In this document: piece by piece, positions 47,555 through 56,600 of the stretch
Layout of the letters: every line of letters begins with the position of its first letter
Position numbering within the stretch: the stretch's first letter is position 1
NCBI GenBank assembly: GCA_016794365.1
Contig: JAEUKB010000037.1
Coordinates: 123,261 to 187,260, forward strand
Reading direction: 5' to 3'
Source of the DNA: Myxococcales bacterium
GTDB taxonomy: Bacteria; Myxococcota_A; Polyangia; Palsa-1104; JAEUJZ01
Length of the DNA stretch: 64,000 nt
Made by a program: the position numbers and the translations under genes
Notes under the pieces: generated by a model
What the model was told of the DNA's origin: nothing
Seen by the model: the letters and a program-made list of their open reading frames with translations, nothing else
Database searches by the model: none

Positions 47555-47594
47555 GAGGACGGTTTGATACGGCTGAGGACGGTTTGATACGGCC
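47555..47594. repeat. 20-bp tandem repeat downstream of rpsD
   Basis: GAGGACGGTTTGATACGGCT (47555-47574) is repeated as GAGGACGGTTTGATACGGCC (47575-47594), with only the last base different. It lies in the 161-base gap between rpsD and the small charged protein. Confidence 0.7.
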
Positions 47595-47608
47595 AGACGG
47601 ACGGGCTG

Positions 47609-47641
47609 GAGTGACGAGAGAGTGACGGGCGAGTGACGGGC
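47609..47641. repeat. 11-bp tandem repeat, three copies
   Basis: GAGTGACGAGA is followed by GAGTGACGGGC twice (47620-47630 and 47631-47641). With the 20-bp repeat just upstream, this gap looks prone to slippage. Confidence 0.6.
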
Positions 47642-47660
47642 GAGACGGAAGCCGAGGTGC

Positions 47661-48014
47661 TTATTCGTGGCCTTGCTGCTTGCCGCCGTCGTCTTGCTTG
47701 CCCAGCTTGTCGTCCTTGGGCTTTTCTCCGTCGTCCAGACCGCCTTTGCCACGCTTGCGCGCTCGGTCCGCCACCGTCAGCGTATCGATCGGCGGCTTGT
47801 CGCTCGCCCAGTGAGACATCACCGACGCTGCCGACTTGGCCGCTTGATCCGACACCTTGGCCGACGAGTCACCGCCCAGATGAATCGGTGCCGCCGCGAT
47901 GTTGAGCTGATCGTCGTCAGAGCCGCGCTTCTTTTTGCCCAGCTCCGTGCTCTTGAACGCCGCGAGAAACGGGTTTTCTTTCGGATCCTTTTTCTGCTCA
48001 AAGTCGTGGGACAT
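47661..48014 (-). CDS. Small charged protein of unknown function
   Basis: A 117-residue, highly charged protein starting MSHDFEQKKDPKENPFLAAF and ending in a Lys/Asp/Gly-rich tail (GKGGLDDGEKPKDDKLGK). No signal peptide or membrane segment is present; the middle (DQAAKSAASVMSHWASDKP) may be helical. AAGGTGAAG lies just before the start. It is divergent from the helicase gene, with a gap of about 100 bases. No family is recognised; the length and the ribosome-binding site make it likely to be real. Confidence 0.55.
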   Translation of the reverse strand: MSHDFEQKKDPKENPFLAAFKSTELGKKKRGSDDDQLNIAAAPIHLGGDSSAKVSDQAAKSAASVMSHWASDKPPIDTLTVADRARKRGKGGLDDGEKPKDDKLGKQDDGGKQQGHE

Positions 48015-48111
48015 CGGCGCTTCACCTTGGCATCGGCAAACGATGCTCAGTCACAGTTATCGGCCCTTTTGCCAAAAGGGTGCGGTCTGGGGCATAACGC
48101 TCGAACTTACG

Positions 48112-50670
48112 ATGTCTCACCCCGATTCGCTCAACCCTGCGCAGCGAGACGCCGTGCTGCACTCAGACGGACCGCTGCTCATCTTGGCAGGCGCGGGCTC
48201 GGGCAAGACGCGCGTCATTACTTATCGGCTGGCAGAGCTTCTGCGGCGTGGTGTGCCAGCGCAGCGGCTGCTGGTGGTCACGTTTACCAACAAAGCGGCG
48301 GCAGAGCTTCGTCATCGCGTCGAGCAGCTTCTTTTGGCCGATCGTCTGCCGGGTGCGCCGTATCCCGAGCTGCCACGCTGGATCGGGACGTTTCACTCGA
48401 TTGGGGCGCGGCTTCTGCGGGCGCTCGCGTCGTACGCCAAGCTGCCGCAGAGCTTTGTGATCTTGGATGAAGACGATCAGCTCAAGATCTGCAAAGAGCT
48501 GCTCGTGGAAGCGCAGATCGACGAGCGAATGCTGCCGCCGCGAGCGCTGCGGGCCCACATCGATCGTGCGAAGAACCAGGGCCTGCTCGCCGACGAGTTC
48601 ACCGGCACCGACTATTTTTCCGATCAGGTGCGCAAGCTCTACAAGCGCTACGAAGAGCGACTGCTTCACATCGGCGCGGCGGACTTTGGCGATCTGCTGC
48701 TGTTGCCGGTGCGCATCGCCGAGCGCGAAGACCTGGTGCGGGTCCAGCTGGCCCATCGCTTCGAGCATGTCCTCGTCGATGAGTTTCAAGATGTCAACGC
48801 GGTGCAGTATCGGCTGCTCAAAGTCCTGGCCGGACGGTCGCGCAACCTGGCGGTGGTCGGCGACGACGATCAAGCGATCTATGGCTGGCGCGGCGCCGAT
48901 GTGCGGCTGCTGCTCGACTTTGAGCGGGACTGGCCCGACGCCCGCATCGTCAAGCTGGAAGAAAACTATCGATCCTCGCAGGTGATCTTGGATGCGGCCC
49001 ACGCGGTGGTGTCGCGCAACGAAGATCGTCATGACAAGCGGCTCTATACCCAGCGCGATGGCGGCGATCCGATCGTGTTTTACCGTGCGCGCGACGATCG
49101 GGCCGAAGCGCGCTTTGTCGCCGAGACGATCCTGCGCATGCAGGCCGAAGAGGGCTACTTTCCCGAAGACTTCGCGGTGATCTATCGCACCAACGCCCAG
49201 TCGCTGCGGTTTGAAGAAGCGCTCCAGACGCTCGGGCTGCCGTTTTCGCTGCTCGGGGGCATGCGCTTTTTCGAGCGCGCCGAGATCAAGGACGTGCTGG
49301 CCTATCTGCGGCTGTGTCAAAACCCCGAAGACGAGCTGGCGCTGCGACGGGTGATCAATGTTCCAGCGCGGCAGATCGGGCAGACCACCGTTGAAAAGCT
49401 GCTGGCTCAGGCGCGGGCCGAAGGCAGCTCGCTGTGGAGCGTGGTGGTCCGTACCGCGCGTGGCGGCAGCCTCCTGTCGAAGAAGAAGCAAAAAGACCTG
49501 CTCGGCTTTGTGACGCTTATCGAAGAGCTGTCGGCCCGCGCCGAAGAAAAGACGGTGTCCGCGCTGGCGGCAGAGGTGCTCGATCGAACCGGCTATCGGC
49601 TGATGCTTGACACGAGCAGTCCTGAAGACGAAACCCGGCTGCAAAACCTCGACGCGCTGCTGGGATCGATTGCCGAAGAAGAGCGGCTGGCGCTGGAAGC
49701 GGTGGCGCAGGCGAGTGCGCACAGGCCGAGCGAAGACGACGCCGCGCTCTTGCTGTGGGAAGAGCCCAGGCCGCTTCAGCTTGGCGACTATCTGTCCCGG
49801 GTCGCGCTGTCCACCGACGAAGAGTCTTCCCAGCGTGGCAAAGGCGTGCAGCTGATGACCGCGCACGTCGCCAAAGGGCTGGAGTTTTCGGTCGTGTTTG
49901 TGACCGGGCTCGAAGAGAGCCTGTTTCCGTCCCTGCGCGCCGGCAGTCCGTCCCTGCGTGACAGCGAAGACACCCGCGTGGTCGAGGAGCGACGGCTGGC
50001 CTATGTGGCGCTGACGCGGGCGCGCTCGCGGCTGTACCTGACCTGTGCCCGGCAGCGGCGGCTGTGGGGACCGGAGATTCGCCCGATGGAAGTGAGCCGC
50101 TTTGTCCACGCCATCCCACGCGGTCTGATGGTGGGCTCGCTCGATGGAGATCCGGGCGATCGCGGCTACCTGGGCGGCTGGCAGCCTACTTCCCAGGTGC
50201 CGCGCGCGGAGCCACCACCTGACGACGGCTCGCTGCGGATTGTCCGCGATGAAGACGAAGGACCGCAGCGGCGCAAGCGGGCTCCGACTGAAGCTTCCGA
50301 ATCGAATCTGCGTGGTTTTTCGGGGACCGGCGAAGGCCCAGCGGTGGCGCGGGTGCGGGCCCAGCTTGCGGATCGGTTCTCCGATCCGGATCGGAAGGAT
50401 GACTCGGGATCGCGGGACCGCGCTGCGGGCGAAGTCCCGCGTAATGCTTCACGTGAAGTCCAAGTCGAGTACGACAGCGACATTCCCCCCCGCGCCGGTC
50501 AGCCGGTGCGCCATGCCACGCTCGGACGCGGTCGCCTGGTCGGGGTGTCGCTGGGCGGGCGAGAGCCGATCGCGCAGGTCCGCTTTGAGAGTGGATCGCT
50601 CAAGCAGATTGCGCTGCGCTTTTTGACGATCCTCGGTCGGGATGACGCGGGCGATCTGGAAGGAGTCTGA
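48112..50670 (+). CDS. UvrD/PcrA-type superfamily 1 DNA helicase
   Basis: An 852-residue 3'-5' DNA helicase. The start at 48112 (MSHPDSLNPAQRDAVLH) matches the family N-terminus. Motif I AGAGSGKTR, motif Ia TFTNKAAAELRHRV, motif II DEFQDVNAVQ, motif III VGDDDQAIYGWRGAD, motif IV-type EENYRSSQ, motif V TAHVAKGLEF and motif VI YVALTRARSRLYLT are all visible. The C-terminal tail carries a PcrA-like Tudor segment (PVRHATLGRGRLVGV) after an Arg/Glu-rich linker. PcrA/UvrD unwinds DNA in excision and mismatch repair and clears proteins from DNA. The next gene starts one base after its stop region. Confidence 0.95.
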   Translation: MSHPDSLNPAQRDAVLHSDGPLLILAGAGSGKTRVITYRLAELLRRGVPAQRLLVVTFTNKAAAELRHRVEQLLLADRLPGAPYPELPRWIGTFHSIGARLLRALASYAKLPQSFVILDEDDQLKICKELLVEAQIDERMLPPRALRAHIDRAKNQGLLADEFTGTDYFSDQVRKLYKRYEERLLHIGAADFGDLLLLPVRIAEREDLVRVQLAHRFEHVLVDEFQDVNAVQYRLLKVLAGRSRNLAVVGDDDQAIYGWRGADVRLLLDFERDWPDARIVKLEENYRSSQVILDAAHAVVSRNEDRHDKRLYTQRDGGDPIVFYRARDDRAEARFVAETILRMQAEEGYFPEDFAVIYRTNAQSLRFEEALQTLGLPFSLLGGMRFFERAEIKDVLAYLRLCQNPEDELALRRVINVPARQIGQTTVEKLLAQARAEGSSLWSVVVRTARGGSLLSKKKQKDLLGFVTLIEELSARAEEKTVSALAAEVLDRTGYRLMLDTSSPEDETRLQNLDALLGSIAEEERLALEAVAQASAHRPSEDDAALLLWEEPRPLQLGDYLSRVALSTDEESSQRGKGVQLMTAHVAKGLEFSVVFVTGLEESLFPSLRAGSPSLRDSEDTRVVEERRLAYVALTRARSRLYLTCARQRRLWGPEIRPMEVSRFVHAIPRGLMVGSLDGDPGDRGYLGGWQPTSQVPRAEPPPDDGSLRIVRDEDEGPQRRKRAPTEASESNLRGFSGTGEGPAVARVRAQLADRFSDPDRKDDSGSRDRAAGEVPRNASREVQVEYDSDIPPRAGQPVRHATLGRGRLVGVSLGGREPIAQVRFESGSLKQIALRFLTILGRDDAGDLEGV

Positions 50671-50671
50671 C

Positions 50672-51805
50672 GTGTCCGGTCTTCGCGCACGGGTTCACGA
50701 GCTGGGCCGCCTGATCCTGTCGCAGCACCGCAGCCCAGGGCGGGTGGCGTGGGCGCTCCTCCTTGGCTTTGTGGTGGGCTGTACGCCGACGTTTGGGGTG
50801 CAGATCCTGATCTGCATGCTGCTCGCGGCGGTGCTGCGCCTGAACCTGCCGATCATGTATGCGGCGGCCAATGTCTCGATTCCGCCGATGGTTCCGCTGA
50901 TTGGCTTTGCCTCGGTGCATCTTGGCGAGCGTGTGCGCCTGGGTCACTTCGCCGAGCTGTCGCAGTCGGACTTTGCCGCCGATCGGCTTCACGGCACGGT
51001 GGTGCGCTTTTTCTGGGCGTGGCTGGTCGGCGGGGTGGTGCTGGGGGCTGCGATCGGCGTCGTGGTCGGCGGGCTCTGTTACCTGTGGCTGCGGCGCAGG
51101 CCGCCGGGCGAGCCGTCCGCAAGCGATGACTCGGCCCCCCGCGCGGCCCTGACCCAGGCGATCGAGCGAGCGACCGCGCGCTTTGCCCAGGCGCACCCGC
51201 GCTACAAGTACTACGCGCGCTACAAGTATCGGCTGGACCCGGTCTATCGCGCGCTGTGTGAGCGGGTGCCGCCGAGTGCCGAGCTGGTCGATCTGGGCTG
51301 TGGGCTGGGGATGCTGCCGATTGCGCTGGCGGAGGCAGGGCGGGGCACGCGGCTGTACGGGCTGGACTGGGATGCCGACAAGATCGCGGTGGGTCAGCGG
51401 GCGGCGTCGTCGCTGCCTACGGTGGAGCTGCATCGCCAGGACATCCACCAAAGCGGCGTGCCGGAAGCGGACGTGGTGACGCTCATCGACGTGCTGCACT
51501 ACTACCCAGCGACAGAGCAAGACGCGCTGCTGGCGCAGGTGGCGCGGGCGCTGCGTCCGGGCGGGCTGCTGTTCATTCGTGAGACGGACCCGGCGGGGCA
51601 GGGCGGGGCAGGGCTGACGCGCTTTATCGAGCGGGCGATGGTGCGGCTCGGCTGGAACGTCGGACCGGCGGTGCGCTATCGGCCCCTCGATGAGCTTGCG
51701 GCGGTGCTGTCCGCGCTTGGCTTTGCGGTCACGATGGCGGAGCTGTCGGCGACCACCCACCCAGGCAACGTGCTGCTCACCTGCCGCAAACCCCCGGCCC
51801 CGTAA
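50672..51805 (+). CDS. DUF2062 membrane domain fused to a SAM-dependent methyltransferase
   Basis: A 377-residue protein. The GTG start at 50672 has AAGGAG six bases upstream and follows the helicase stop by one base. Residues 1 to about 145 form a DUF2062 domain with several hydrophobic helices and the segment GCTPTFGVQILICMLLAAVLRLN. From about 195 a class I methyltransferase follows, with motif I VDLGCGLGMLP and a later RPGGLLFIRETDP. The hybrid therefore joins a membrane domain of unknown function to a soluble enzyme. The coupling to the helicase gene suggests cotranscription; the substrate is unknown. Confidence 0.85.
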   Translation: MSGLRARVHELGRLILSQHRSPGRVAWALLLGFVVGCTPTFGVQILICMLLAAVLRLNLPIMYAAANVSIPPMVPLIGFASVHLGERVRLGHFAELSQSDFAADRLHGTVVRFFWAWLVGGVVLGAAIGVVVGGLCYLWLRRRPPGEPSASDDSAPRAALTQAIERATARFAQAHPRYKYYARYKYRLDPVYRALCERVPPSAELVDLGCGLGMLPIALAEAGRGTRLYGLDWDADKIAVGQRAASSLPTVELHRQDIHQSGVPEADVVTLIDVLHYYPATEQDALLAQVARALRPGGLLFIRETDPAGQGGAGLTRFIERAMVRLGWNVGPAVRYRPLDELAAVLSALGFAVTMAELSATTHPGNVLLTCRKPPAP

Positions 51806-51811
51806 CCTTTC

Positions 51812-51904
51812 AGTGATCACGGCGCGGGGCCCCCTACCCTGCGACGCTTTTTCCATCGGCCCTGACGGCCCGCTGAAAAAAGGTCTCCGGTCGGCCCACG
51901 CCTA
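51812..51904. repeat. 93-bp exact direct repeat, copy 1
   Basis: This block is identical, base for base, to 52065-52157; the sequences diverge immediately outside it on both sides. It contains the left arms of two nested inverted repeats (GGGGCCCC..CCCTGCGAC and GGTCTCCGGTCG) whose partners lie downstream at 51930-51996. No transposase is nearby. Confidence 0.9.
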
Positions 51905-51996
51905 ATTTGTGCGCCAAATAGCCTGGGGGCGACCGGAGACCTTTATTTTTGCGAAGCCTGCTGAGCAAAAAAAAGGTCGCAGGGAAGCGGGGCCCC
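51826..51996. other. Nested inverted repeats (large palindromic element)
   Basis: The outer arms GGGGCCCC...CCCTGCGAC (51826-51845) and GTCGCAGGG...GGGGCCCC (51976-51996) enclose the inner arms GGTCTCCGGTCG (51882-51893) and CGACCGGAGACC (51930-51941). ATTTG/CAAAT forms a small central hairpin. T- and A-runs flank both arm pairs. The transcript could fold into one long branched hairpin on either strand. Confidence 0.8.
51876..51950. terminator. Bidirectional terminator
   Basis: AAAAAA precedes GGTCTCCGGTCG, and its perfect 12-bp complement CGACCGGAGACC is followed by TTTATTTTT. The stem with an A-run on one side and a T-run on the other can terminate transcription from both directions. It follows the methyltransferase gene. 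Confidence 0.75.
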
Positions 51997-52064
51997 AGGC
52001 GCGAAGCAGTTGAAAGCGCCCGACCCCCGATGACCTAATCGTTCGTCTTGGGGGGTCTTTGGGG

Positions 52065-52157
52065 AGTGATCACGGCGCGGGGCCCCCTACCCTGCGACGC
52101 TTTTTCCATCGGCCCTGACGGCCCGCTGAAAAAAGGTCTCCGGTCGGCCCACGCCTA
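52065..52157. repeat. 93-bp exact direct repeat, copy 2
   Basis: Identical to 51812-51904. This copy has the left arms but not the matching right arms downstream, so it cannot form the same long hairpin on its own. A separate stem GACCCCC/GGGGGTC (52022-52057) lies just before it. Confidence 0.9.
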
Positions 52158-52169
52158 GTGGGTTCCTGC

Positions 52170-52505
52170 GTGCAAGGGCGCTGTTACGGCGTGCAAGGGC
52201 GCTGTTACGGCGCGCGGACCCGCTGTTACGGCGTGCGAACCCGCTGTTACGGCGTGCAAGGGCGCTGTTACGGCGTGCGGACCCGCTGTTACGGCGTGCG
52301 GAGGGGTCGTCACGGCGTGCGGAGGGGTCGTCACGGCGTGCGGAGCGGTCGTTACGGGATGACAGTGGGTCGTCATGGCATGACAGCGGGTCGTCATGGC
52401 GCGCGGAGCGGTCGTCACGGCGTGACAGCGGGTCGTCACGGCGTGACAGCGGGTCGGTGCGGCGTGACAGCGGGTCGGTGCGGCGTGACAGCGGGTCGGT
52501 GCGGC
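52170..52505. repeat. 21-bp tandem repeat array, 16 units
   Basis: Sixteen head-to-tail units of 21 bp fit the pattern (G/A)YG, a variable core, then GTYACGGC. Examples are GTGCAAGGGCGCTGTTACGGC and GTGACAGCGGGTCGTCACGGC. Neighbouring units are most alike, which indicates local duplication. Because 21 is a multiple of three, long frames stay open on both strands (seven-residue repeats such as RCYGVRT on plus and VTTPPHA on minus), but neither looks like a real gene. The array lies just downstream of the ADYC gene. Confidence 0.9.
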
Positions 52506-52514
52506 GGCGGTTTG

Positions 52515-52530
52515 GGCCCGACAGCGGGCC
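52515..52530. other. Hairpin just downstream of the ADYC stop codon
   Basis: GGCCCG-ACAG-CGGGCC is a perfect 6-bp stem with a 4-base loop, about eight bases after the minus-strand stop of the ADYC gene. On the plus strand it is followed by TTTCC. It may stabilise the mRNA end or contribute to termination. Confidence 0.4.
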
Positions 52531-52537
52531 TTTCCGC

Positions 52538-53581
52538 TTAGTGCAGGTAGGACTGGTTGCGGAGCACGTAGCGGGTGGACTGATCGGTCAGGCCAAAGCC
52601 CTTGCACTGGTGGAAGGTCGAGTTCGCGTCGTTGCTGCACGAGGCGTCGTTTGCGGCCAGGCGGCTCGGGCAGACGCGCTGGACGTACTGAAGGTCCGTC
52701 TCTCCGGGGGTGACGGTCGAGTCAGCGGTGCCCCAGCGGGTGTGCTTGATGCAGTGCGCGCCATCGGCTCGCCAGTCGGCTTCGAGCGTGTTGCCACCCA
52801 CGTTGTCCGGGGTCTGAATGCTGTAGGTGTCATAGACATCGATCGGCGTGCCGTTGCGGGTGTGCGGTGTGCCGTCGCCGCAGTAGTCGGCGCGGACCAG
52901 GCGCTGGCAGGCCTGGTGGCTGGGACCCAGGTCGCGGGTCTTGGTCGAGGAGTTGTAGGTCTCCTGGAAGCCGGTCTTCCACGGTGCGTAGCCCCACAGC
53001 GCGCACTTGCCGAGCGCGGCGTTGACGCAGCTAAAGGTAAAGCGCGACAGGTCGCCATCGATGTCGAAGGTCGGGTACAGGTACGACTTCATGATCGGGA
53101 TGGCGGCGATCGGCTGGCTGTACTCATCGGTGCCGCACAGCCACTCCCACGAGTACGTGTCCAGGCTGTAGTACCGGATGTTGTACAGGTACTGGGCCGC
53201 GAGGCTGTTCCACTGCACCGACGTGATCTGCATGGCCAGGATCGAGCCGTCGCTCAGGTCACCGTCCAGGTCGAATCCGGTCAGCGCGGCGCTATCGACT
53301 TCGACGCTCTGGTCTTCGGGGGTTCCCGCCAGGCTGGTGCCGTTGTAGCGAACACCGTTGTAGCGAACACCGTTGTAGCGGACGCCGTTGTAGCGGACGC
53401 CGTTGTAGCGGACGCCGTTGAGCGCCACACCGTTGGCTTGGCTGCTGTTGTCGTGTGCAGCGTTCAGCCACTGCGACGCGATGTCCTGCTCCGAGATACC
53501 GTTTAGATCGTTTGGTCCACAAGCACCCACCAGTGCGAGGCCGACCGCTACACCCACCAGACGATTTGCAACCTTCATCAT
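52538..53581 (-). CDS. ADYC-domain lipoprotein with NGVRY repeats
   Basis: A 347-residue lipoprotein. The signal MMKVANRLVGVAVGLALVGACGPN puts the lipidated Cys at residue 21. Residues 53-85 hold five near-identical NGVRY units, a pentapeptide-type repeat often seen before this domain. The rest is the ADYC domain, named for its QRLVRADYCGDG motif, with many Cys (for example EWLCGTDEYSQ, FSCVNAALGKCALWGY, RVCPSRLAANDASC) and TPDNVGGNTLEADW. ADYC proteins are abundant in myxobacteria and their function is unknown. It lies 41 bases after the kinase gene on the same strand, so the two may be cotranscribed. Confidence 0.88.
   Translation of the reverse strand: MMKVANRLVGVAVGLALVGACGPNDLNGISEQDIASQWLNAAHDNSSQANGVALNGVRYNGVRYNGVRYNGVRYNGVRYNGTSLAGTPEDQSVEVDSAALTGFDLDGDLSDGSILAMQITSVQWNSLAAQYLYNIRYYSLDTYSWEWLCGTDEYSQPIAAIPIMKSYLYPTFDIDGDLSRFTFSCVNAALGKCALWGYAPWKTGFQETYNSSTKTRDLGPSHQACQRLVRADYCGDGTPHTRNGTPIDVYDTYSIQTPDNVGGNTLEADWRADGAHCIKHTRWGTADSTVTPGETDLQYVQRVCPSRLAANDASCSNDANSTFHQCKGFGLTDQSTRYVLRNQSYLH
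53340..53414 (-). repeat. 15-bp tandem repeat inside the ADYC gene
   Basis: Five copies of CCGTTGTAGCGAACA or CCGTTGTAGCGGACG encode the five NGVRY units. The first two share one variant and the last three the other, which points to recent stepwise duplication. Confidence 0.9.
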
Positions 53582-53622
53582 CCACCCCTCCGGCAGGAAG
53601 GGTTTGCACGTCTTGTGCCAGC

Positions 53623-56600
53623 CTAGTGGCCAGGGGAGAAGGACGCACAGATCCGCACTGTCACGTCATTGCCTCTGAGTCCTTCGGCAAACAGGTTGCG
53701 GTTGGGTATCCGACAGGTGAGCGCATCGAAGAAGTAGCTGCCACCTCGACCGAGCTGTCCGTCCGGTTCCAGAGAAGAGGTCACCATCTCCCAGTGATTC
53801 CCAGTGAGGTCGAGGAGTCCAAAGGGGCTACTCGAATCGGGATGCGAGCCGATGACATCCGGGCCCATCGCCCCTGGATCCTTGCGGTAGGTTTCGTCGA
53901 AGTTGGCATCTTCCGCTGTCAGGCTGTCTCCGTGTGGGTAGTCGCGCTCGTCCGCTCCCTTGGCGGCGCGTTCCCACTCAGACTCCGTACACAGACGTGC
54001 GCCCTTGAGCCTTCCGCTCTGGTGTAGCCAGTGGGTGTATGCGTGCGCATCATCTGCCGTAATGCCGCCGACCGGAAATCGCTGCCAGTCTTGGCGTTTG
54101 CGAAGCGTACGGGTCGGATATACGACCGGCGCACCTGCCGCCGCGCTAAGTCGCTCGGTCTGGGGCTGGATGTGAAGCACCCAGCGCGAGCCAGGATCTT
54201 CCTTTAGCTCCACCGAGCCACCGAGCGCACCGCGTGCCACGCTGGGCATCCGTAGCTTGCGTTCTTTGGGGGGGAGGGACTCTAGGAACTGGATCCAGTC
54301 GGCGAAGGTCGTTTCGTGCTGTGCGATGAGGTAGCTGTCGAGCACGACCTCATGCAGCGGTGCGGTGCCGAAGAAGACCTTGCGCAGGTTTTCGTCCTGG
54401 CCGTAGCCAAACAGGAAGCGTCCCTTGGGAACAAAGACGTAGCCCGCCGGAACCTCGGCGCGGGCGGGCAGTGGCACGTCGAGGCGCAGCACTTCGCCGC
54501 GTGCGACCAGCAGGGGATAGCGGACCTCGGTGCGTCCGGCGGCGGTCAGCGTCAGCAGATACGAGCCCGGTGCGAGGGGCACATCAAACAGGGGCGTCAC
54601 CCCCAGGTCTTTTTCGGCGGACAGGATCTTGCGTCCGCTGTCGTCGTCGCTGTAGCGCTGAAGCTGGACCTTGGCCCCGAGCGGCGCGGTCGCAAGGGTG
54701 AGCGTGGCCGGTGCCTGCCAGCGCGCTTGCAGCGTGCCGCTTTGATCGTAGAGCGCCATCCGCTCGAGCAGATCGTCGCGCTTTTGGCGCTGGCGATCGC
54801 GATCGGCGCTGTGGGCGCGCTGGTAGAGCGTCTGGGCCAGCTGCTCGCGAACATCGCTGCGGGCGGCATCGAGCGTCAGCGCGGACTCCAGGATCTGCGC
54901 GGCCCGGTTGTAGATGCGATCGGCCTGTTGGGCCGCCTTTCGCGCCTGCGCCCAGACCTTTTCGCCGTCGTCTTTGTGCTTCTGATCGAACTGGGAAAAC
55001 GCTTCTTTGCGCAGACGCTCCGTCTCGGCGTCGAGCTGGGTGGCCTCGGAAAGGGTCTGTTGGGCTTGGGCGAGCAGGTCGCTCACCTGGCGTGCGAGCT
55101 TGCGTCGCGCCGCCAGCTGGACCCCGACGTAGGCGGAAATGAGCAGCAGCGGAATCATCAAAAGCGCCACCCGCCGCAGGAGCTGAAGCCGTCGCATCGC
55201 CGCGCGGGACGCTTTGACAAACGCCAGCTCTTTGGGATGGATGTCTTCGGCTTCGAGCAGGGCCAGCTCGGCGAGCTGCTTGGCGGACCACAGCGCCTCG
55301 CGGCTTTGGTGCAGCCGGTTCCACTCTTGGGTCGCTTGCTCTAGGCGGTGCTTGACGGCGCGGCGCTCGGCGTTTTCTTCCAGCCAGCGTCGCAGCGTGC
55401 CCCAGCCTTTGATGAGCGCTTCGTGCGCCACTTCATAGGCGGCACCCTCGGGCGTTTCCCGCGCAACGAGCAGACGACCGCGCACCAAAAGCTCCAGCAC
55501 ACTGCGCGCGCTCGGATCGTTCCACGTCAGCTCATCCGCCGTGCGTCGGGCCCGCGTTCCATCGATCGTCACCAGCGTCATCAGCAGCCGTCGCGCGAGC
55601 GGTCGCCGATCGGTCGGCAGCGAGCCAATCAGGTGATCGGCATGTCGAGCGAGCGCGCCCATGACACCACCGATCGATTCGAGCGCTTGGGCGGTGATGG
55701 CGCTGCCGCTGCGCACGTCCCACAGCTCGGCCAGGGCAAACTGCAAAAGCGGCAGCCCGGCGTCGCTTTCCGCCGTCGAGGCGACCAGCTCGTCGATCAT
55801 CTGCTCGGTCTCGAAGCGGACGCCCTTGAGCTGCGCTGGACCAATGACCGCTTCCCGCAGCTTGTCGGGGCCCATGGGCCGAAGCAGGTACAGGCCGTGA
55901 TTGATCTCTTCCCCGATGCCGGGCACCGTCGCAACCCGTGACACAAAGTCGGCGCGGACGGTACCGAGCAGCCGCAGATCGCCCGCTTTTTGGGACAGTG
56001 CGCCGAGCGCTTCTCCGACGAGCTTGGCTTCCAGCGGGTCCGCGATGGTCACCAGCTCTTCCATCTGATCGACAAAGATCAGCAGCCCAGCGCCCGGCGG
56101 CATCAGGCTGCGCAGCACGCGCGGAAACGACTGTGGATCGGTCTTGAGCGCGGCAATGAGCGGCTGCTCGTCTGTGTCGATGGCTTGCGCGATCGCTTCA
56201 CACAGGGTCCGCAGCGGCTGCTTGCCGGGAACCAGCGTCGCGATCTGATAGGTCAGGCCGCGTCCCAGCCCACTTTCCTTGACGAGCGGCAGCACACCGG
56301 CACGACACACCGACGACTTTCCGACGCCCGAGTCAGCGGCCACGATCACGAAGGACTCGGTGCGCAAGCGATCGACCAGCGTGCCGATCTCGGACTGGCG
56401 ACCGAAGAACAGGGCGCGATGCTGGGACTCAAACGGCAACAGACCGCGATACGGGTTGCCTTCGGGCACTGCCTGGCCTTGCCCTGACGGCAACAGGTGC
56501 TCAAGCGCCTCGCGCAGCTCATCGGCGGAGTGAAAGCGCTTGGCTGGATTGCGCAGCAGGCAGCGATCGATGATCGCGGCAAAGCGCGGATCGACGGTCG

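Noticed and set aside
48163..50109. A 648-codon antisense frame in the helicase gene
   Set aside because: All helicase motifs are on the plus strand, and the antisense product is His/Gln/Arg-rich with no recognisable domain.
51812..52157. Insertion sequence
   Set aside because: No transposase, no terminal inverted repeats bounding a coding region, and no target duplication seen. It was kept only as a repeat element.
52170..52505. CRISPR array
   Set aside because: Units are contiguous, with no unique spacers, and there are no cas genes nearby.
52158..52640. Proteins of seven-residue repeats on either strand of the 21-bp array
   Set aside because: Both frames stay open only because the unit is 21 bp. 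The minus frame overlaps the end of the ADYC gene, and neither has a credible start or function.
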